NCBI GenBank assembly: GCA_004028795.1
Contig: SAIW01000008.1
Location: forward strand, 186,001 to 250,000
Source of the DNA: Chitinophagaceae bacterium
Lineage (GTDB): Bacteria > Bacteroidota > Bacteroidia > Chitinophagales > Chitinophagaceae
Direction of reading: 5' to 3'
Length of the DNA: 64,000 nt
The notes under the pieces are model-generated. The model had not been told where the DNA came from and did no database searches. It saw only the letters and a program-made list of their open reading frames with translations. Each line of letters begins with the position of its first letter. Position 1 is the stretch's first letter. Made by a program: the position numbers and the translations under genes. This document shows, one piece after another, positions 58,837 to 64,000 of this stretch.

Positions 58837-59859
58837 ATGGAATTAGATCTTAATCACAAATCAATTTTAATAACAGGAGGAACAGGTTCTTTTGGAAAGG
58901 AATTTGTAAAGTACCTGCTGAAAACTTGGCCAGATGTCAAAAGGCTGGTTATATTCTCAAGAGATGAGCAGAAACAATTTGAAATGGCTCATGAGTACCC
59001 TATTTCTAAATTCCCTATGATTAGGTTTTTTATAGGTGATGTTAGGGATTTTGAGCGTTTAAAAACAGCCTTGAAAGATATTGATATAATAGTACATGCT
59101 GCAGCCATGAAACATGTGCCGATAGCAGAGTACAATCCTATGGAATGCATCAAGACAAACATTATTGGTGCTGAAAATATAATTAGAGCTAGCCTCGAAT
59201 CAAATGTTGAAAACGTTGTGGCTTTATCTACAGATAAAGCTGCTGCTCCTATTAATTTGTATGGTGCTACAAAACTTGCATCTGATAAACTTTTTATAGC
59301 TGCAAATAATATAAAAGGTAACAGAAATATTAAGTTCTCGGTAGTGCGATATGGCAATGTAATGGGGTCAAATGGTTCTGTTATACCCTTTTTCTTAAAG
59401 CAACGGGATGGAAATTTTTTGCCAATAACAGACCCTAATATGACAAGATTTAACATCTCTCTAATTGAAGGTGTTGAAATGGTTTTATATGCTTTAGCAA
59501 CTGCATGGGGTGGTGAGTTGTTCGTTCCTAAGATACCTTCTTATAAAATCATGGATTTAGCTAATGCAATAGCACCAAGTATTGAGCATAGAATTGTGGG
59601 AATTAGACCGGGTGAGAAAATTCATGAAGAGATGATTACAATTTCAGACTCTTTCTCAACTTATGATTTAGGTAAATATTATGCAATCTTACCTCAAAGA
59701 CCTATATGGGATTTAGATGAGTTTATTAAATATTTCAACGCTAAAAAAGTGCAAGAAGGCTTTAGCTACAATTCGGGAACTAATTCACAATGGTTATCAA
59801 TAAATGATATACAGTATTTGATACAAAAACATCTAGATCCTAATTTCAAAGCTAAATAG
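58837..59859 (+). CDS. pseB: UDP-GlcNAc 4,6-dehydratase (inverting), PseB
   Basis: 340 residues from ATG 58837. SDR fold: ILITGGTGSFGKEF, FFIGDVRDFERL, HAAAMKHVPIAEYNPMECIKTN, NLYGATKLASDKL (Tyr-x3-Lys), FSVVRYGNVMGSNGSVIPFF, PGEKIHEEMITI. First step of pseudaminic acid synthesis. Ten bases after the Wzc gene. The upstream ATG at 58675 is in another gene's tail and rejected. Confidence 0.93.
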   Translation: MELDLNHKSILITGGTGSFGKEFVKYLLKTWPDVKRLVIFSRDEQKQFEMAHEYPISKFPMIRFFIGDVRDFERLKTALKDIDIIVHAAAMKHVPIAEYNPMECIKTNIIGAENIIRASLESNVENVVALSTDKAAAPINLYGATKLASDKLFIAANNIKGNRNIKFSVVRYGNVMGSNGSVIPFFLKQRDGNFLPITDPNMTRFNISLIEGVEMVLYALATAWGGELFVPKIPSYKIMDLANAIAPSIEHRIVGIRPGEKIHEEMITISDSFSTYDLGKYYAILPQRPIWDLDEFIKYFNAKKVQEGFSYNSGTNSQWLSINDIQYLIQKHLDPNFKAK

Positions 59860-59860
59860 T

Positions 59861-61018
59861 ATGAAAGCTATACCTTATGGAAGGCAGTGTATTTCACAAG
59901 AAGATATAGAGTCTGTTATAGCGGTTTTAAAATCGGAATATTTAACCCAAGGTCCAGTTATTAAAGAATTTGAAGATGATTTTGCCAGATATGTAGGAGC
60001 TAAACATGCTGTAGCAGTTTCAAATGGTACAGCAGCTTTACACCTGTCAGCTTTGGCTCTTAATGTTAATAATGCTTCTAATGTAATTACCACTCCAATA
60101 ACTTTTGCAGCCAGTGCTAATTGTATTAAGTATTGCGGGGGAAATGTCTATTTTGTTGATATTGACCCAGAAACTTGGGTAATGGATATTGATAAGTTAG
60201 AAAAATTAATTCTATCAAAACCACCTAACTTCTTTTCAGGAGTTATTCCCGTTGACTTTGCTGGCTATGCTGTAAATACGGAAAAAATTAAGCAATTGGC
60301 AGAAAAGCATAATATGTGGATTATTGAAGATGCTTGTCATGCACCCGGAGCTTACTTTTTAAATGCAAATAATGAAAAAGTATTTTGTGGTAGTGGTAAA
60401 TACTCAGACCTTACAATTTTTTCTTTTCATCCTGTTAAACATATTACATCAGGAGAAGGTGGTATGATAACAACTAATAATGATGATTTATATAAAAAAT
60501 TAATTCTGTTAAGAAGTCATGGAATAACTAAACAAAGTAAAGATTTGTATGAAAATCATGGGGGATGGTATTATGAAATGCAGACTTTAGGGTTTAATTA
60601 TAGATTGACTGATTTACAAGCTGCTTTGGGAAAATCTCAACTTAAAAGAGCAGATGATGGCTTGCAAAGAAGAAGAGAAATTGCTGCTAAGTACCATCAT
60701 GCATTTAAGAATAATTCAAAAATAATTAAGCAATCGGTTCTTGAAGATGGTCATGCATTTCATCTATATGTAATACAGGTAGTAGAAAGAAAAAATCTTT
60801 TCGATTTTTTGAGAACAAAAGCTATTTATTGTCAAATTCACTATATACCTGTGCATCTACAGCCCTATTATAAATTGATGGGGTATAAAAAGAATGACTT
60901 CCCTATAGCTGAAGCGTATTATGAAACATGTATCAGTTTACCAATGTTTCCTACTTTAACATCCGATGAACAAGCATTAGTAATTCAATTAATTACAGAG
61001 TATATAAATGGTAGCTAA
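59861..61018 (+). CDS. pseC: PLP aminotransferase PseC
   Basis: 385 residues. DegT/DnrJ/EryC1 fold with ISQEDIESVIAVLKSEYLTQGPVIKEFE, AVAVSNGTAALHLSALAL, EDACHAPGAYF and FSFHPVKHITSGEGGMI (PLP lysine), ending with QIHYIPVHLQPYYK. Aminates the 4-keto intermediate to UDP-4-amino-4,6-dideoxy-AltNAc. Start two bases after pseB. Confidence 0.92.
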   Translation: MKAIPYGRQCISQEDIESVIAVLKSEYLTQGPVIKEFEDDFARYVGAKHAVAVSNGTAALHLSALALNVNNASNVITTPITFAASANCIKYCGGNVYFVDIDPETWVMDIDKLEKLILSKPPNFFSGVIPVDFAGYAVNTEKIKQLAEKHNMWIIEDACHAPGAYFLNANNEKVFCGSGKYSDLTIFSFHPVKHITSGEGGMITTNNDDLYKKLILLRSHGITKQSKDLYENHGGWYYEMQTLGFNYRLTDLQAALGKSQLKRADDGLQRRREIAAKYHHAFKNNSKIIKQSVLEDGHAFHLYVIQVVERKNLFDFLRTKAIYCQIHYIPVHLQPYYKLMGYKKNDFPIAEAYYETCISLPMFPTLTSDEQALVIQLITEYINGS

Positions 61019-62015
61019 AGTTTATTCTCTTGAGGATAAGTTTAAACTCTCTTTGATAAATGTTGATATAGACGAAAGCAATATTTTACCAAATCAATTT
61101 ATTGCTAGAACACTGTATTCTACTATCTCTCCTGGTACAGAACTTGCAGCTTATATTGGTTCTCCTCCCTTAAGACCTATGAAAATTTACCCTAGGTTAT
61201 TAGGTTACTGTAATTTAGCAGAGGTTATAGTTACAGGTTCAAAAGTTAAAAACTTGAAAACAGGAGATAAGGTGATAACTTTTCAATCACATCGTTCTCA
61301 TTTTATTACTGAAGAGAATACAATTGTTGTAAAACTGAAAGATGATGCTCAGTTGGAGTTTGCATCAGCCACATATTTATATCATTTGCCATTTCATGCA
61401 TTATTGAGGTCTGGTTTTTTTCCGAGTATGAATGTTGGAATAGTAGGGTTAGGTATGTTAGGTCTTGCTGCTGTTAATCTTACAAATACACTGGCGGGTA
61501 AAGCTTATGCTTTTTCTGATAGGGGTGAAGCATTAGAGAAAGCAAAAGATTTGGGTGCACAAGCAGCAATACCCAAAACCGATAATGTTGTTAAAGTTAT
61601 TGATGAAGATACTGAAGGAACAGGATTAGACATAATTATTCTAACATCAAACGCCTGGAAAGATTGGGAGTTTGCCCTAAAAATTGTAAGATTTAGTGGT
61701 ACAATTTGTTTGATAGGTTTTCCCGGCAGAGAAGAAGGCAACCCTGATTTTAATCCTCTTCATTCACAATACATTTATGATAAGCAATTAAAAATTATTA
61801 GTGCAGGTATTGGCAATGAATCTATTACTAAAGCTCACGAGGACAGGTTTAATATTCAAAGAAATTGCAGATTTTTATTAGACTTAATTCAAAGCAGCAA
61901 ATTACATCCTAATAAGTTGATTAATGATACCAGAAGCTATTTGGAATTAGAAAAAGCATATCAACAATTAAATAAAAGAGAATTGAGTTATACAAGCACT
62001 TTAATATGGACTTGA
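61008..62015 (+). CDS. Zinc-independent medium-chain dehydrogenase in the pse cluster
   Basis: 335 residues, overlapping pseC by 11 bases. MDR fold: ARTLYSTISPGTELAAYIGSP, LGYCNLAEVIVTGSKVKNLKTGDKVITF, Rossmann VGIVGLGMLGLAAVNL. The catalytic zinc ligands Cys and His-Glu of alcohol dehydrogenases are not evident. Similar chains are fused to Gfo/Idh/MocA domains as bi-domain oxidoreductases in sugar clusters; here the partner is the next gene. Substrate unknown. Confidence 0.75.
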   Translation: MVAKVYSLEDKFKLSLINVDIDESNILPNQFIARTLYSTISPGTELAAYIGSPPLRPMKIYPRLLGYCNLAEVIVTGSKVKNLKTGDKVITFQSHRSHFITEENTIVVKLKDDAQLEFASATYLYHLPFHALLRSGFFPSMNVGIVGLGMLGLAAVNLTNTLAGKAYAFSDRGEALEKAKDLGAQAAIPKTDNVVKVIDEDTEGTGLDIIILTSNAWKDWEFALKIVRFSGTICLIGFPGREEGNPDFNPLHSQYIYDKQLKIISAGIGNESITKAHEDRFNIQRNCRFLLDLIQSSKLHPNKLINDTRSYLELEKAYQQLNKRELSYTSTLIWT

Positions 62016-62019
62016 TAGT

Positions 62020-63075
62020 ATGAAAGTATTACTAATTGGTTGTGGTAGAATGGGGTCTAATACATCGGAAAGTTTGAAGTTGCAACTTCCTTTAGGTTGG
62101 TTACCATTAGATCATCTTTCAGCTATTCAATCCGAAAATGAATTTGAATTAATAGGGATTTGTGATTCTAATATTGAAATGCTCAGTACAATAGCAAATA
62201 GATTTAATATAAAAATCCTTTATACATCATATAAGGATGCTATTAAAGAAACGAAGCCTGATATTATTTCAATAGCAACTAGAACACCTGGAAGAAATGA
62301 AATAATTAATTATGCAATAGCCAATGGAGTAAAGGGAATTCATACGGAAAAGCCTATTTGTAATAGTATTTTGCAAACTAAAGCTATTATCGAATTTGCA
62401 AAAGAAAAAGCGGTAAAATTATCGTATGGTACTTATAGAAGATACCATTTTTTATATAAGCAAATTAAAGAATTAATATCAAACGGTGAAATTGGAAAAG
62501 TAATAGAAATTCAGGTTCATCATGGAAAATCAAGCACACTTTGGTCTCAACCGCATGCTGCCGATTTAATTGTTTTTTTTGCAAATACTGTTGAAATAGA
62601 ATACATACAGGGAAGTTGTGAAGATTCTAAACAATGTATTAATAATGTTTTAGATGGAGATCCAATAATAAACTTTGGGTTCATAAAGTTTAAAAATGGC
62701 ATCAATGGCTTAATAACATCATCTGACGGTTATGATACAATTATTTCCGGAGAATCAGGGAAAATTATCATAAGGGCAGATGGTTCTGAAGCTTTTTTAT
62801 ATAAAAAAACTCCTGATTCTTATCTTATGAAAATAAATAAAGTTTTTTCCGGTAAGGAAGAAGCTTTAAGCGGGACTCAGCAAGCATTTAAGGAATTGAT
62901 TTTAGATATTAAAGGCCTTAATAATAATAATATTAACCTTAATGAAATATTTGCTTCTCAACAAATTCTATTTGGATTAGTGCAATCACACTTGAGTGAA
63001 GGTAAAAAAGTATTCGTATCAGAGATTAAGCCTGATTTATTTATAACAGGTAGAACAGGATTAAATTTTGCTTAG
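62020..63075 (+). CDS. Gfo/Idh/MocA-family oxidoreductase in the pse cluster
   Basis: 351 residues. N-terminal Rossmann LLIGCGRMGSNTSESL, then ISIATRTPGRNEIINYAIANGVKGIHTEKPICN with the family EKP motif, and HHGKSSTLWSQPHAADLIVFF. C-terminal alpha/beta domain. Probably acts on the same sugar as the MDR gene four bases upstream. Neither gene is in the canonical PseB-C-H-G-I-F route. Confidence 0.82.
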   Translation: MKVLLIGCGRMGSNTSESLKLQLPLGWLPLDHLSAIQSENEFELIGICDSNIEMLSTIANRFNIKILYTSYKDAIKETKPDIISIATRTPGRNEIINYAIANGVKGIHTEKPICNSILQTKAIIEFAKEKAVKLSYGTYRRYHFLYKQIKELISNGEIGKVIEIQVHHGKSSTLWSQPHAADLIVFFANTVEIEYIQGSCEDSKQCINNVLDGDPIINFGFIKFKNGINGLITSSDGYDTIISGESGKIIIRADGSEAFLYKKTPDSYLMKINKVFSGKEEALSGTQQAFKELILDIKGLNNNNINLNEIFASQQILFGLVQSHLSEGKKVFVSEIKPDLFITGRTGLNFA

Positions 63076-63082
63076 GTTTAGA

Positions 63083-64000
63083 ATGCAGAATTATTCTAAT
63101 ATGAATTTAACTCGTAAAAAAATTTATTTCAGGGCAGATGGTAATTCGAAAATAGGACTAGGCCATATTTATAGAGTTTATTCTTTAATTCAGATTCTCA
63201 ATTATTATTTTAATTGCATATTCATTACCAAGTATAATGAAAAGTCTTTGCTTGATAAATTTAGCCAAATCGCATCTATTGAGATTATCTCAGCGTTTTC
63301 ATCTGTTAACGAAGAAATAGACTATATAAACAGTTTAGTACAAAAGGATGAGATTCTAGTAATTGATGGGTATGATTTCAATTTAGAGTATCAAAAAAAA
63401 GTAAAAATAAATGATAATAAACTTATTTGTATTGAAGATGAGCTAAGAACTGATACAATGGCTGATATAATTATTAACTATAGTTATAATAAGCAATTTG
63501 AATCAGAGTCGAAAGATAAACCGAAATATTTACTGGGGTTTAAATATGTGATTTTAAGGCAAGCTTTTTATGAGTTACCTTATTCCCGTTTGTTAGCTTC
63601 AAAGTTAGATACAGTTTTTCTTTGTTTGGGTGGTGGTGATAGTAATAATTTAACATTCAGAACTTTGAAAATTCTGTTTGCTACTGAAACATTTAAAAAA
63701 ATTATTATCGTTACAGGTAGTGCCTTCCCCTACACTAATGAAATTGAAAATTTAGTACAATCTACAAATTCTTGTTGCTTAGAGCATTATAATAATATTG
63801 AAACAGAACAATTAATAAACCTATTGAAATTGTCTGATTTAGCAATTGTACCATCGAGTACCATAGCTCTTGAGGCATGTTGCACATTAACTCCTATAAT
63901 AACCGGTATGACGGCCGATAATCAGAAAAATATTCATGAGGAATTATTAAAAAAAAAATGTGTAATTAGTATTAATAACTTTTATGATGTTGATCAAGTA
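63083..64000 (+). CDS. pseG: Pseudaminic acid pathway UDP-sugar hydrolase PseG (3' cut by window)
   Basis: 306 residues visible, frame still open at 64000. GT-B-like hydrolase with the PseG start KIYFRADGNSKIGLGHIYRVYSL (catalytic His in GLGH), VIDGYDF, FLCLGGGDSNNLT and LAIVPSSTIALEACCTLTP. Removes UDP from UDP-2,4-diacetamido-2,4,6-trideoxy-AltNAc sugar. Start at ATG 63083 or, as in shorter homologues, 63101. Next genes (pseH, pseI, pseF) would lie past the window. Confidence 0.88.
   Translation, partial: MQNYSNMNLTRKKIYFRADGNSKIGLGHIYRVYSLIQILNYYFNCIFITKYNEKSLLDKFSQIASIEIISAFSSVNEEIDYINSLVQKDEILVIDGYDFNLEYQKKVKINDNKLICIEDELRTDTMADIIINYSYNKQFESESKDKPKYLLGFKYVILRQAFYELPYSRLLASKLDTVFLCLGGGDSNNLTFRTLKILFATETFKKIIIVTGSAFPYTNEIENLVQSTNSCCLEHYNNIETEQLINLLKLSDLAIVPSSTIALEACCTLTPIITGMTADNQKNIHEELLKKKCVISINNFYDVDQV

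Overview
The window is a 64 kb, AT-rich, densely coded stretch of a Bacteroidota chromosome, most likely family Chitinophagaceae (order Chitinophagales). The evidence is the gene content (Bacteroidota-type secreted proteins, DUF1501/DUF1800 pair, fused 2-oxoacid E1, HHHPHVEKK membrane proteins), the near absence of Shine-Dalgarno sequences, and promoters of the Bacteroidota type (TTTG, about 19 bases, TAnnTTTG; the clearest is at 9008-9038). No tRNA, rRNA, CRISPR array, integrase or transposase was seen.

Layout. 1-4.8 kb: end of a NUDIX regulator, a deoxyhypusine-synthase-like protein, and a GT2/GT87/polysaccharide-deacetylase operon. 4.8-9 kb: small secreted protein, SdpR/SdpI-like autorepressor and membrane protein with a clear operator, a hydrolase, an ACP phosphodiesterase and a DUF2911 protein. 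9-17.9 kb: phenylacetate catabolism (TetR regulator, paaE, paaA, paaB, paaC, paaD, paaG, paaI, paaY), punctuated by two S23/four-helix-bundle genes and two genes on the other strand; matching CTAAC-N4-GTTAG palindromes precede the regulator and paaA. 17.9-22.8 kb: sterol-desaturase-like protein, DUF2007 protein, dnaN, recX, LpxR-like lipid A deacylase, omega-amidase. 22.8-33.7 kb: a membrane protein of unknown function, an amidohydrolase plus a paralogue without its metal ligands, a tandem M42 peptidase with a dead N-terminal half, a penicillin-acylase-family enzyme, a small Fe-S protein and a DPP IV-type peptidase. 33.9-46 kb: 2-oxoacid:ferredoxin oxidoreductase alpha, deacetylase lipoprotein, BI-1 protein, fused E1 alpha/beta, HepT/MntA toxin-antitoxin, a Lys/Thr-tailed protein, tail-specific protease, dnaX. 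46-55 kb: DUF1800/DUF1501 pair, second HHHPHVEKK protein, AmgK-RapZ-C fusion plus MurU-like uridylyltransferase, NagX-like membrane acetyltransferase. 55-64 kb: Wza- and Wzc-like exopolysaccharide export proteins running into a pseudaminic acid cluster (pseB, pseC, two oxidoreductases, pseG cut by the window end).

The most unusual signal is not one gene but repeats that enter genes. Degenerate arrays with a strict 7-base period occur in the linker of the fused E1, in the dnaX linker, over the N-termini of two membrane protein paralogues, upstream of recX, and at the borders of both S23 genes. Three further short repeat families (a TGCGACGCAA hairpin element, a CGTCATTKCGAG inverted-repeat element and a CCTCC/GGAGG element) sit between genes and also in frame inside paaC, the penicillin acylase (in the likely self-excised spacer just before the catalytic serine) and the Tat signal of the DUF1501 protein. 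The repeats fall where a protein can tolerate extra residues, or at gene boundaries.
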